A stretch of DNA of 64,000 nt from Fictibacillus aquaticus (GTDB lineage Bacteria > Bacillota > Bacilli > Bacillales > Fictibacillaceae), in the NCBI RefSeq assembly GCF_002245695.1, contig NZ_NOII01000011.1, positions 248,001 through 312,000 on the forward strand, read 5' to 3'. Below are positions 43,120 to 51,880 of this stretch, piece after piece; within the stretch, counting starts at the first letter, position 1, and every line of letters starts with the position of its first letter. The notes below the pieces were generated by a model. It worked only from the letters and a program-made list of their open reading frames with translations, had not been told where the DNA came from and made no database searches. The translations under genes were made by a program, and so were the position numbers.

Positions 43120-43247
43120 TCTTTCTCTAAGGAATGCATCCAGCTATAAAACATCGCGATGCAAAACGGCACCAGGAACACAACAATTGCCTGAAAAAAC
43201 ACGTATTTATCCGGAATAAAAGGGGCAATGACCTCCCACACACCCAT
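43116..43247 (-). CDS. 43-residue single-pass membrane protein, first gene of germination operon
   Basis: A complete small gene: 43 codons from ATG 43247, or 41 from GTG 43241, which lies 8 bases after GAGAGG. The protein is WEVIAPFIPDKY, then one helix (FFQAIVVFLVPFCIAMFYSW), then MHSLEKE. Its TGA overlaps the GTG start of gerA, so it is translationally coupled to the receptor. Small D-type accessory proteins with one or two helices are known beside other ger operons and tune germination; equivalence is inferred from position and topology. Confidence 0.7.
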   Translation of the reverse strand: MGVWEVIAPFIPDKYVFFQAIVVFLVPFCIAMFYSWMHSLEKE

Positions 43248-43376
43248 CACCTCTCTGCAAACTTATCATTCTTACCCATCATCACCAGAAAAAGTGGGTT
43301 TTATACTAGATTGAGAGGATTTAGAGTTGTTAGATTCCGGGATTAAGAGGGGCGCAACGGTGTGTTTTGCTTGTTT

Positions 43377-43515
43377 GCGTGGGGATTTTACTTGTCGCGG
43401 GCGTGTTCTACACATTTGCGGCCGTGATTTGGCTGCGCGCGGGCGCGATCTCGATATTCGCGGGCGTAAACCAGACATCCGCGGGCGCAAACTGCCCATA
43501 CGCGGGCATAATTCC
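43377..43515. repeat. Spacer array with 21-bp period, core GCGGGCG
   Basis: Cores start at 43398, 43419 (GCGGCCG), 43440, 43461, 43482 and 43503 (GCGGGCA), each exactly 21 bp apart; a weaker GCGTGGG at about 43378 may be a seventh. Most are followed by Y and two or three A. The array lies in the 331-bp gap between the germination operon and xylF. Apart from this array and the terminator at 43553-43586, I see nothing else in 43248-43578. Confidence 0.85.
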
Positions 43516-43552
43516 GTTATTTTCCAAAAACTGCACCAACTCCTCCCCCAAC

Positions 43553-43586
43553 AAAAAAAGCAAGGAATCTAGAATCCCTTACTTTT
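43553..43586 (-). terminator. Terminator enclosing the xylF stop codon
   Basis: On the minus strand AAGTAAGGGAT pairs with ATTCCTTGCTT and runs into TTTTTTTG. The TAA stop of xylF is in the 5' arm. Confidence 0.8.
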
Positions 43587-44652
43587 CAACCACCTTATAA
43601 ACTTCTTCCTTCGAGTGAAACCCATCCGCAATAATCGTTTGATCAATATTTCTCTTATTCACCGCGATCGGTGAAAGCAGCACAGACTGCACCTCGATTT
43701 TCCCGTTGTTTATCTTTCGGTCTGCCTTAACTTCATCGCCTTTAGCCATCATGACCGCCAGCTCTGCCGCTTTTTCGGTCAGTGCTTTAATCGGCTTATA
43801 CACTGTCATGATCTGTGTGCCTTGGACGATACGCTGTACACCTGCTAACTCTGCGTCTTGTCCGGCAACTGGAATTTTGCCTGCAAGCCCTTGAGCCGCC
43901 AGTGCCTGGATGACGCCGCCGGCTGTTGCGTCGTTTGCAGCAATTACCGCGTCGATTTTATTTTGGTTCGCTTTAAGAGCCGCAGTCATATTCACAAGCG
44001 CATTAGCCGGCGTCCAATCCTTAGACCATTGATCATACACTACTGTTATATCGCCTTTATCAATAAGCGGCTGCAGAACTTTAAAGACGCCTCTTTTAAA
44101 CAAGTGAGCGTTGTTGTCCGTTTCCGCACCGCCAATGTACACATACTTCCCTTTAGGAACGAGCTTTGTTATGGCATTGGCCTGCATCTCCCCGACCTTT
44201 TCATTGTCAAAGGACACATACAAGTCGATTTCACTGTTCTTCACGAGACGGTCATACGCGATCACTTTAATGCCGGCCAGATGCGCCTTTTTCACGATTG
44301 CCGCCATCGCTTCGGCATTATGAGGAACAACAACAAGCAGGTCCACGCCTTGACTGATGAGTGTTTCCGCTTGCTCGATCTGTACAGCATCATCCCCATT
44401 GGCTGCCAGAATCTCTACTTCCGCACCGAGCGATTCGACTGCCTCTTTAAACAGATCACGGTCCTTCAGCCAGCGCTCCTCCAATAATGTATCCATTGAA
44501 AAGCCGATTTTAATTTTGTCTGTTTCTTTTTCCGCAGCTTTTGGTGCAGGAACCGCTTTACCATCATTCCCATTCTGGCTGTTGCTCTCTTCACAAGCCG
44601 AAACTGCAAAAATCAAAGCCATTAAAAGAAGAAGCTTTATCATTTTCCCCAT
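43579..44652 (-). CDS. xylF: D-xylose-binding lipoprotein XylF
   Basis: A 357-residue type I periplasmic-binding lipoprotein very like XylF: DNNAHLFKRGVFKVLQPLID, VVYDQWSKDWTPANAL, NDATAGGVIQALAAQGL and GQDAELAGVQRIVQGTQ are the family's landmarks. Lipobox FAVSAC. The start at 44652 is favoured by AAGGAG 8 bases upstream; an ATG at 44676 overlaps the regulator stop (ATGA). It is the last gene of the sensing operon, with no ATPase or permease of its own. It may feed the MmsAB importer upstream or serve as a second sensor (inference). Confidence 0.88.
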   Translation of the reverse strand: MGKMIKLLLLMALIFAVSACEESNSQNGNDGKAVPAPKAAEKETDKIKIGFSMDTLLEERWLKDRDLFKEAVESLGAEVEILAANGDDAVQIEQAETLISQGVDLLVVVPHNAEAMAAIVKKAHLAGIKVIAYDRLVKNSEIDLYVSFDNEKVGEMQANAITKLVPKGKYVYIGGAETDNNAHLFKRGVFKVLQPLIDKGDITVVYDQWSKDWTPANALVNMTAALKANQNKIDAVIAANDATAGGVIQALAAQGLAGKIPVAGQDAELAGVQRIVQGTQIMTVYKPIKALTEKAAELAVMMAKGDEVKADRKINNGKIEVQSVLLSPIAVNKRNIDQTIIADGFHSKEEVYKVVEK

Positions 44653-44672
44653 CCATGATGCTCCTTCTGTCC

Positions 44673-46193
44673 TCATACTCTTTTACCAAGAACGGTCTTG
44701 CGGTATTCAGTAGGTGAAAGCGCCACCATTTTTTTGAACACTTTGCTGAAATAGTTCGGTTCGTGATAGCCGACCTCGAACGTAATCTCTTTTAAGCTTT
44801 TCTCAGGATCCGCCATCAGTTTCTTTGCCTTTTCGATACGGCATTCTGTCAAAAAATCGATATAGTTGATGCCGAGCTTTTCCTTAAACATCTTGCTGAT
44901 ATAGATCGGGCTCAAGCCGACTTTTCTGCTCAGTGCGTCAAGAGAAATGTCTTCATGAGAATGCTCTGTGATGTACCGCTTGATCTGCTGCATCGTATCG
45001 GCCTCAAGCTGTTCATAGTGGGCTTGGTACGACTGCTTCATCTGTTCAAGCAAGTGGCTTGTTTCATTGCGCAGCTGCCGGAAATCCTGAGATTGATAGG
45101 AAAAGAGAGGCGTTTCCGTTTCCACGCCGATCTCGCTCATCACCCTTGCTGCGATCCAGAGCAGCTCAAGGACACGCTGCTGTGTTTGCAGCAGATCAGC
45201 GCCTTCATTCTCGCAGCGCTGTATCAGGTCCATAACATGCGTACGGATGTTATCCCATTTTCCAAGCCGGATTTCATCAAAAAACTGTTTCTCACGCTGT
45301 TTCGTGAGCGGCTTGTCATCCGTATTGCCCGATACACGAACATCCGAATAAAAACGATATTTTACAGGCAGCGACGTATCCATCGTCGCAATAAGCGATT
45401 CTTGATAAGACTGGCGCACTTGATTTAAAGAGCATGATACGTTCCCGATCCCAACAAACCAGCCTGCTCCAGGGTTTGTTTTGGCAAGAGACAATATCTC
45501 GTTAGCAAGTGCTATCGCTTGAGAGCGAAACGACCGGTCTTGTTTCCGAAACACGATAATCGGCAGCTGGCGTCCGTACAAAGCACCAACCCAGGCACTT
45601 TCTGCCCGTCTGACCTTTTCTTTTACTGCGGTATAGAGGCTTTCCCCACCCTCTGGCAGCAGGATGCTCATCACAAACTGTTCGTCTGTTGAAGGGATGT
45701 CCAGCATTTCAACGAGCATATCAAGGTGAACGTCATGAACATGGTCGAACAGCAGCTGTGTTACGACATCCGTCTCAACGAGCGGCATCGCTTTTTCTAA
45801 AACATCCAGTGACCTCCGCTCTTCCCGGATCTCGTCGAGCACTTTTCCGACAGTAGCCACAATTTCGCTCACTTTGCTCGGCTTCAGCAGATAATCCTTT
45901 ACGCCAAGCTTGATCGCCTGGCGGGCGTAATCGAACGTATCAAAAGCTGTAATCATCACAAATTTAGTCCAAGGATCGGCAGCCGTAATATGCTGTATCG
46001 CTTCAAGACCGTTCATCCCCGGCATCTGGATGTCCATTAACACTAAGTCAGGCTTAAGTTCATCTGCCATCTGTACGGCGACTTTACCGTTCTTCGCTTG
46101 AAAAATTTCAATTTCAGGAAATGACTTTTGCAATATGACTTGCAGCCCTTCTCGTTCAATCGGTTCGTCATCCACGATCATTAGCTTTAACAT
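44673..46193 (-). CDS. YesN-type response regulator of the sugar-sensing operon
   Basis: A 506-residue regulator: receiver domain about 1-120 with D8-D9 and phosphoacceptor D54 (VLMDIQMPG), a long central region, and an AraC-type DNA-binding domain over the last 100 residues (SPIYISKMFKEKLG, then GYHEPNYFSKVFKK). It overlaps its kinase gene by 26 bases. By analogy with XylFII-LytS-YesN systems of other Firmicutes it should activate sugar uptake genes, probably xylF and the chvE-mmsAB operon. Confidence 0.92.
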   Translation of the reverse strand: MLKLMIVDDEPIEREGLQVILQKSFPEIEIFQAKNGKVAVQMADELKPDLVLMDIQMPGMNGLEAIQHITAADPWTKFVMITAFDTFDYARQAIKLGVKDYLLKPSKVSEIVATVGKVLDEIREERRSLDVLEKAMPLVETDVVTQLLFDHVHDVHLDMLVEMLDIPSTDEQFVMSILLPEGGESLYTAVKEKVRRAESAWVGALYGRQLPIIVFRKQDRSFRSQAIALANEILSLAKTNPGAGWFVGIGNVSCSLNQVRQSYQESLIATMDTSLPVKYRFYSDVRVSGNTDDKPLTKQREKQFFDEIRLGKWDNIRTHVMDLIQRCENEGADLLQTQQRVLELLWIAARVMSEIGVETETPLFSYQSQDFRQLRNETSHLLEQMKQSYQAHYEQLEADTMQQIKRYITEHSHEDISLDALSRKVGLSPIYISKMFKEKLGINYIDFLTECRIEKAKKLMADPEKSLKEITFEVGYHEPNYFSKVFKKMVALSPTEYRKTVLGKRV

Positions 46194-47634
46194 GCTGTTC
46201 GACCCCCTTTGTTTTCGGTATTTTCATTATGATTTTGGTACCGTACCCCATACGGCTATGTATCTCCATAACGTCCTCTACGCCGTAAAAAAGCCGCAGC
46301 CGCTTCACGACGTTCGTGAACCCGATACCCGTCGAAGCGCCGTCTGTGTGGACAACCTCACCCGCAAGTATAGGCTGAATCTTGTGCTCCGGAATGCCTG
46401 GTCCGTCATCTTCCACCTCTACCATGACCCGCTCATCGCTGTCTTTAATACGAATCCATATAACCCCGCCATCCTCCCGCGGTTCAACCGCATAGATGAC
46501 GGCGTTCTCAATGATTGGCTGCAATGTCAGACCTGGAATCTGAACATCGAGGCATGATTCGTCTATTTCCATATTCAATGTCAGGCGGTCGGTAAACCTT
46601 GCTTTTTGAATGTTCATGTATTGCTGAATGACCATGACCTCATCACGAAGAGTCACGGATCGGTCCAGCCACTTTAAGTTATAGCGCAGCAAGCCCGCGA
46701 CGTTCACGAGCAAATCGCTCGTTTCTTCTGATCCCTCCAGATACGCCTTTTTAGAAAGCGTATTGAGTGTATTGAACAAAAAGTGCGGATTGATCTGGCT
46801 TTGCAGGTTTCGCAGCTGGCTTTCCTTCAGCAATAGCTTGCTCTCCTGCAGCTCATGCTCGAGCTGTGCCTTCTGCTGGATTTCCTGAAAAAGATTATTA
46901 ATGTTAATCCGCATACGGTTAAAGGTCTGTGCCAGGAAGGAAATTTCGTCGTTCGAGTCGACCTTGATCTCTTTATCAAACTTCCCGGCAGAAAGCTCGT
47001 TTGCTGCGCGGGTCAGCTGCTGCACCGGCCTCGTTATGCTTAGACTGAACCAATACGTGATCATGAGCAGCAGGAACGTGATGAGCAGCATGAGCCAGAT
47101 GCCAAGCTTCTTTAATTCAGCTGACTGATCGATAATGCCTCGGTAAAAGCGGTCATACGTTTTCAGCTCAGTATCGATCAATGTGAGCGTCATCTCGGAT
47201 ATGTATTTTGAGATGCGCGTCGCTTCCGTAAACTCTCTGTTCGATGCCTCTGTATCGCTCTCCGAGTAAAACATGAGCGACCGGTCGGTTGTCTCGATTA
47301 AGCTGTCGATCAAGTTCATATAGTTGGTCAGCGCAAATTCGTTCTCAGTATTTTTTAATTGCTGCACGTCATCTTTTGCCCGCCTGATGTTCGCTTTGCT
47401 GTGGTCAAGCTTGTCCAGGTTCACTTCAGACGGCTCCAGCAAATAGTTATTCAAGTCCGTCACTACATGCTGGCTCGCACTGGTCACTTCATTCATCCTT
47501 AAGTATCTCTGCAAAATGTCGTTATATTGGCTCTGCGTTTTCTGGTTGTAGTATGTAAGCGTTATCCAAATAACCGCCATGATGACCAGAACGACCGCAG
47601 CAAGCATCCATATTTTCTTTTGAATTCTGTTCAT
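46168..47634 (-). CDS. LytS/YesM-type sensor histidine kinase for sugar
   Basis: A 488-residue kinase with helices at about 8-28 and 178-200, a helical exterior sensor of about 150 residues, HAMP (201-255), His_kinase motif INPHFLFNTL (H284) and an ATPase domain with ENAVIYAVEP, DDGPGI and GIGFTNV. The GGTACCGTACCCC repeat at 46237-46249 encodes the GYGT of the ATPase C-terminal motif. The 2-bp gap to the anchored sugar-binding gene suggests that protein is its sensory partner in the exterior. Confidence 0.92.
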   Translation of the reverse strand: MNRIQKKIWMLAAVVLVIMAVIWITLTYYNQKTQSQYNDILQRYLRMNEVTSASQHVVTDLNNYLLEPSEVNLDKLDHSKANIRRAKDDVQQLKNTENEFALTNYMNLIDSLIETTDRSLMFYSESDTEASNREFTEATRISKYISEMTLTLIDTELKTYDRFYRGIIDQSAELKKLGIWLMLLITFLLLMITYWFSLSITRPVQQLTRAANELSAGKFDKEIKVDSNDEISFLAQTFNRMRININNLFQEIQQKAQLEHELQESKLLLKESQLRNLQSQINPHFLFNTLNTLSKKAYLEGSEETSDLLVNVAGLLRYNLKWLDRSVTLRDEVMVIQQYMNIQKARFTDRLTLNMEIDESCLDVQIPGLTLQPIIENAVIYAVEPREDGGVIWIRIKDSDERVMVEVEDDGPGIPEHKIQPILAGEVVHTDGASTGIGFTNVVKRLRLFYGVEDVMEIHSRMGYGTKIIMKIPKTKGVEQHVKANDRG

Positions 47635-47636
47635 GG

Positions 47637-48608
47637 CTAGTCCTTCGCCTTCAATATCCGAACATCGCTAAGGTAGCCATCCGCGTCGAGCGGAACCTTT
47701 TCGTTGCTCAGCCATTTGATCAATAAATTAACGCTCTTTCTCCCCATCATCTCTGGCGACTGTTCGATCATCCCGTCGATCTTTCCTGACTTAAGGAGTG
47801 AAATCGATTCAGAACCGTCGTCGAACGAATAAATATGATAAAGCTGAACCTGGCCGCGTCTGCCGATTTCCTGAATCATCGCGCCTGCGATATTCGCGTT
47901 TACGGCGATAAAGCCATTTGTATCTGGATATTGGTTCAGCAAATCCTGTGTTGTAGCGATTACCTGTTCCCTCGTATCAGCCGTTTCCGCATACACCGTC
48001 TTGACGTTTGGGTAATCACTGAACACTTCTCTCATGCCTTTTAGACGCTGCTCCTGATAATATTCCTTTTGGCTGTCACTCAACAAAACAACGTTCCCTT
48101 TAGGTCCCATATCAGACAGCATCAGCTGGGCGAGCATCTCACCAGCCAAGTATTGATCAGAGCCAACATACGTCTTTCGCAGGCTTTCCGCTTTCGGCAC
48201 ATCATTTGCTACCGTAATAATCGGGATTCCGTAAAAAGCCGCTTTAATTTTCGTCAAATCCTTAAACTTCTGAGTGTCGAGCCCTTGTACGATGATGCCG
48301 TCCACTTTTGACTGAATGGCTATTTCAAGCTTCTTTAAAAAGTCTTCTTGGTTTTTGCCGTAGCTTCCCCATACCTCAAGGCTCGCGCCATCTCTTTGCG
48401 CCTGTTCTTTTGCACCTGCTCCGACTTTGTCCCAGAACGGTGTTTCAAGTTCCTGCGTGATCAAAACAAGGCGGTAGCGCTCTTCTTTTTGAGTTGAAGC
48501 GGCAGGCAGCTCCCAATCTGACTGGAAGGCTTTTTGTGCTGTGATATATGTGAAATAACAAAGGATGATACAAAGCAAACTTAGTGTAATTATGCCAGCT
48601 TTCCGCAA
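47637..48608 (-). CDS. Membrane-anchored sugar-binding sensor protein (XylFII-like)
   Basis: A 323-residue type I periplasmic-binding domain held by an uncleaved N-terminal helix (about 4-24) rather than a lipobox. It starts with TTG at 48608, with AAGGAGA 8 bases upstream. Linked directly to a LytS-type kinase and YesN regulator, it matches the three-component XylFII-LytS/YesN design in which ligand-bound XylFII activates the kinase. D-xylose is the likely ligand because xylF is in the same operon, but galactose, ribose or arabinose are possible. Confidence 0.85.
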   Translation of the reverse strand: MRKAGIITLSLLCIILCYFTYITAQKAFQSDWELPAASTQKEERYRLVLITQELETPFWDKVGAGAKEQAQRDGASLEVWGSYGKNQEDFLKKLEIAIQSKVDGIIVQGLDTQKFKDLTKIKAAFYGIPIITVANDVPKAESLRKTYVGSDQYLAGEMLAQLMLSDMGPKGNVVLLSDSQKEYYQEQRLKGMREVFSDYPNVKTVYAETADTREQVIATTQDLLNQYPDTNGFIAVNANIAGAMIQEIGRRGQVQLYHIYSFDDGSESISLLKSGKIDGMIEQSPEMMGRKSVNLLIKWLSNEKVPLDADGYLSDVRILKAKD

Positions 48609-48722
48609 GTGAAGTATCTCCTTTTTTTCCGGTAATTTACTATCCTTATTTTAGCATATCATTTGTGTAAAAATTTCTTTTCTGGTATCACAGGTTGTTT
48701 AATAAAAGAAACCGAAGAAGCC

Positions 48723-48910
48723 GTTGATCTCCGTTTCAGGCGCACGCTTTCCGCGGGGCGGGCGGTGAGCCCCTTTGCCGCTACGCGCCCTAAAGGGTCT
48801 CACCTGTCCCACTCGTCCCGCTGGACAAGGAAGGCTACGGCAGCAAGACATCGCACGAAGAAAATGTAATTTTCATTTTCGAGGAGTCGGCGCCTTACAC
48901 TCCGATCAAC
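48723..48910. repeat. Intergenic repeat element, short form
   Basis: This 188-bp copy matches both ends and most of the core of 4700-5010 but lacks the roughly 125-bp hairpin insert. The ends GTTGATC and GATCAAC form an inverted repeat. Similarity continues a little to the left (AAAAGAAACCGAAGAAGCC). It fills much of the 467-bp gap between the sensing operon and mmsB. The rest of the gap holds only the terminator at 49023-49055. Confidence 0.85.
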
Positions 48911-49022
48911 TTATTCAAGGAAGCTTATGAAAGAAAAAACCTCAAAAATTTCCTGACAAAGATAGCATTTGTGTTTTGCAAGAAGCAGCAAAAGTGGATG
49001 TAGAGTTATACATTTAAACAGA

Positions 49023-49055
49023 AAGAAGGACGTTCAACGTGTGCATTGAACGCCC
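49023..49055. terminator. Terminator after mmsB
   Basis: GGACGTTCAA and TTGAACGCCC pair over ten bases (one mismatch or wobble) around an 8-base loop. On the minus strand TTCTTTCTG follows, and TTTTATTTG on the plus strand. Confidence 0.65.
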
Positions 49056-49075
49056 TTTTATTTGTATGAGTAGAA

Positions 49076-50251
49076 CTATCCTCTCTTTTTACGTGTCATG
49101 ACGTCAAAGAGTACGGCTCCGACGAGTACGCCGCCTCGGATGATGTATTGTGTGGATACGCCGACTCCTAGGAGGTTCATTCCGCTGGAGAGGGAGGCCA
49201 TTACAATGGCACCGATGATGGCGCCGGTTACTTTACCTACTCCGCCGGCGGATGATACACCGCCTACGTATGCTGCAGCGATTGCGTCGAGCTCAAAAAG
49301 TGTTCCTGCTGTTGTTGTCGCTGACTGAAGTCGTGATGTGAATAGGATTCCGGAAAGGGCTGCGAGCATTCCCATTGATCCGAACACGATGTACGTAATT
49401 TTGTTTACGTTGATTCCGCTCAGGTGCGCTGCTTCCGGGTTGCTTCCGACTGCATAAATGTGGCGGCCGAGCACGGTTTTTGTTGTTAAGAAGTGATACG
49501 CGATTACGACGAGCAGCATGATCACAACCGTCCAGGAGAAGCCGTTATAGCCTGCTAAAATATAAGTAACATAAGCGATGATTGCTGAAACAAAGACTAG
49601 CTTAATTGAGAAAATCCCTTTAGATACCACATCAAATTGATACTTGATCTTGTTGCGGCGTGTAGAGATTTCGCTGTACACATAAAATAAAATAGAAATT
49701 AATCCTAGAATAAGAGATAGCAAATGCAGTCCGTTCACAACCATAAGTGACGGGATAAATCCGTTTCCGATAGCGTTGAACGCGTCGTCCTTAATAATGA
49801 TCGTCCCTGTCTGCTCGGTTACCTGGAGCAGTGCACCGCGGAAGATCAGCATCCCTGCAAGTGTTGCGACAAATGATGGGATCGCGTATCGGGCAATCAG
49901 CAGGCCGTTGAACAAGCCAATTACGATTCCGAGTACGAGAATAATAGGAATAGTTGCGTAAATTGGCATTCCCATTTTTGTTAAAAGGATAGCTGTGATG
50001 GCGCCGAGGAATCCGGCAGCGAATCCAACTGATAAATCGATGTGGCGGATGACGATAACGAGTGTCATACCTACCGCTAATACAGCGATGTAGCCTGTAG
50101 AATCTAATAGATTGCTGATGTTTCTTGATGACATGAACAGCCCATCCGTCATGATGGAGAACGTGAGCATAATCACGAATAAAGCGATATACATCCCATA
50201 ATCACGGATATTCTCTTTCACTAACGATCTTGCTTCATTGATAAATTGCAT
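49076..50251 (-). CDS. mmsB: Multiple-monosaccharide ABC importer permease, MmsB/GguB
   Basis: A 391-residue permease of the ribose/xylose (CUT2) class with about ten helices. Landmarks are GYIAVLAVGMTLVIVIRHIDLSVG, HIYAVGSNPEAAHLSGI and ELDAIAAAYVGGVSSAGGVG. It follows the ATPase gene by 12 bp and completes the ChvE-GguA-GguB type importer for glucose, galactose, xylose or arabinose. Confidence 0.9.
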   Translation of the reverse strand: MQFINEARSLVKENIRDYGMYIALFVIMLTFSIMTDGLFMSSRNISNLLDSTGYIAVLAVGMTLVIVIRHIDLSVGFAAGFLGAITAILLTKMGMPIYATIPIILVLGIVIGLFNGLLIARYAIPSFVATLAGMLIFRGALLQVTEQTGTIIIKDDAFNAIGNGFIPSLMVVNGLHLLSLILGLISILFYVYSEISTRRNKIKYQFDVVSKGIFSIKLVFVSAIIAYVTYILAGYNGFSWTVVIMLLVVIAYHFLTTKTVLGRHIYAVGSNPEAAHLSGINVNKITYIVFGSMGMLAALSGILFTSRLQSATTTAGTLFELDAIAAAYVGGVSSAGGVGKVTGAIIGAIVMASLSSGMNLLGVGVSTQYIIRGGVLVGAVLFDVMTRKKRG

Positions 50252-50263
50252 GATGTTTACCCC

Positions 50264-51784
50264 CTATTGCGTTGCAAGCTGCATGATGGATTCCTGACTG
50301 GCTTCTTCAATCGGCAGCTCGCCTTTAATCTTGCCTTCCGCCATAACATAAACACGGTCGCTCATCCCGAGCACTTCACCGAGCTCAGAAGAAATCATGA
50401 TAATGCTCATCCCTTGGTCAATCAGCTTGTTCATGATTGTATAAATCTCAAATTTAGCACCTACGTCGATACCGCGTGTCGGCTCATCGAGAATGAGCAG
50501 CTTCGGTCCGACAAACAGCCACTTGCCGAGAGACACCTTCTGCTGGTTGCCTCCGCTCAGGTTTCCGACCGTCTGTTCAAGTGACGAGGCTTTAATGTAC
50601 ATCGACTGCTTATACTCTCCAGCTCTTTTCACTTCTTCATTCTCGTTAATGACGCCGTTATCCGCTACGCTGTTCAGGTTTGCCGCGGTAATGTTGTTCT
50701 TAATGTCCTGAATGAGGAACAGCCCGTCGCCTTTACGATCCTCCGTTACATATGCGATGCCCGACTTAATGGCGTCACTTGTATGCTTAAACGTCTTGAC
50801 CGCGCCTGCGACCTTCAGCTGTCCTTCCAGCTTGTAGTTCTTCGGATTGCCAAAAACACTCAGCGCAAGCTCTGTGCGGCCCGATCCCATCAGACCAGCG
50901 ATTCCGACAATCTCACCTTTTTTAATATTAAAATTAACGTCCTTTACGACATATCGGCCTAGCTCGGTACTGTAAGCCGACCAATTGCTCATCTCAAGGA
51001 TTTTTTCGCCAATCTTTTTATCAGGACGCTTCGGATAAATATCATCAATATCGCGTCCGACCATGTTTTTGATAATCACGTTCTCTGTAATCTCACCTTT
51101 AGAAGCATCCAGTGTGCAGATGGTCTTTCCGTCACGAAGCACCGTCGCATGATCCGCGATCGCGATGACTTCCTTCAGCTTGTGCGAAATCATGATACTT
51201 GTGATGCCTTGATTCTTCAGCTCACCCAGCAGGTTCAGCAGGTTTTCGCTGTCATCCTCATTGAGTGCCGCAGTCGGTTCATCGAGAATAAGAAGCTTAA
51301 CGTCCTTGCTCAATGCTTTAGCGATCTCGACGAGCTGCTGTTTTCCTACACTCAAATCTTTTACGAGTGTTTCAGGGTTCACGTCGAGCCCTACCCGCTT
51401 TAGCATTTCTTTCGCCTGCCTGATTGTCTGGTTCCAATCCACCAGATTTCCGCGCTTTACTTCATTGCCGACAAAAATATTTTCATAAACTGTCAGATCC
51501 GGAAACAGCGCCAGCTCCTGATAGATGATGACGATGCCTGTTTTTACGCTATCACTTATCTTGTTGAACTGCTGTACGCTGCCCTCGAACACGATGTCGC
51601 CCTCATATGTTCCATAAGGATATACGCCGCTTAGCACCTTCATGAGCGTGGATTTTCCTGCTCCGTTCTCTCCGATCAAGCAGTGAATCTCGCCTTTTTC
51701 GACTTTAAAATTAACATTGCTGAGCGCCTTCACTCCTGTAAACTCTTTGGAAATCTGGTTCATCTCCAAAATATATCCGCTCAT
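50264..51784 (-). CDS. mmsA: Multiple-monosaccharide ABC importer ATPase, MmsA/GguA
   Basis: Two fused ATPase domains. The first has Walker A GENGAGKS, signature LSVGKQQ and Walker B LLILDEP; the second has a degenerate Walker A (GLMGSGRTE), signature LSGGNQQK and LLILDEP. This asymmetry is usual for CUT2 transporters. The start at 51784 is chosen because GGAGGG lies 6 bases upstream; the frame opens 7 codons earlier. The insert YPYGTYEGDIVFEG is characteristic of GguA rather than of RbsA. Confidence 0.9.
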   Translation of the reverse strand: MSGYILEMNQISKEFTGVKALSNVNFKVEKGEIHCLIGENGAGKSTLMKVLSGVYPYGTYEGDIVFEGSVQQFNKISDSVKTGIVIIYQELALFPDLTVYENIFVGNEVKRGNLVDWNQTIRQAKEMLKRVGLDVNPETLVKDLSVGKQQLVEIAKALSKDVKLLILDEPTAALNEDDSENLLNLLGELKNQGITSIMISHKLKEVIAIADHATVLRDGKTICTLDASKGEITENVIIKNMVGRDIDDIYPKRPDKKIGEKILEMSNWSAYSTELGRYVVKDVNFNIKKGEIVGIAGLMGSGRTELALSVFGNPKNYKLEGQLKVAGAVKTFKHTSDAIKSGIAYVTEDRKGDGLFLIQDIKNNITAANLNSVADNGVINENEEVKRAGEYKQSMYIKASSLEQTVGNLSGGNQQKVSLGKWLFVGPKLLILDEPTRGIDVGAKFEIYTIMNKLIDQGMSIIMISSELGEVLGMSDRVYVMAEGKIKGELPIEEASQESIMQLATQ

Positions 51785-51880
51785 CATGATCCCTCCATTC
51801 GCCAAACCATAGACAACATTGTGAAAATAGTGATAGACGAAGTATCTATCACTATTCCCGCGTCCTGCTATGCTATTTTC

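Noticed and set aside
43377-43515. CRISPR array
   Set aside because: Period is 21 bp with a 7-10 bp core and no 28-37 bp repeat alternating with unique 30-40 bp spacers; no cas genes are near.
46237-46249. Regulatory site made by the 13-mer inside the sensor kinase gene
   Set aside because: The bases encode the conserved GYGT motif of the ATPase domain, so this copy can be explained by coding need. It is counted in the repeat finding but not called a site on its own.
48609-48660. Sigma-A promoter of the XylFII-like gene
   Set aside because: TAAAAT and TTTACA-like boxes are present but with poor spacing (about 12 bp), so no promoter is called.
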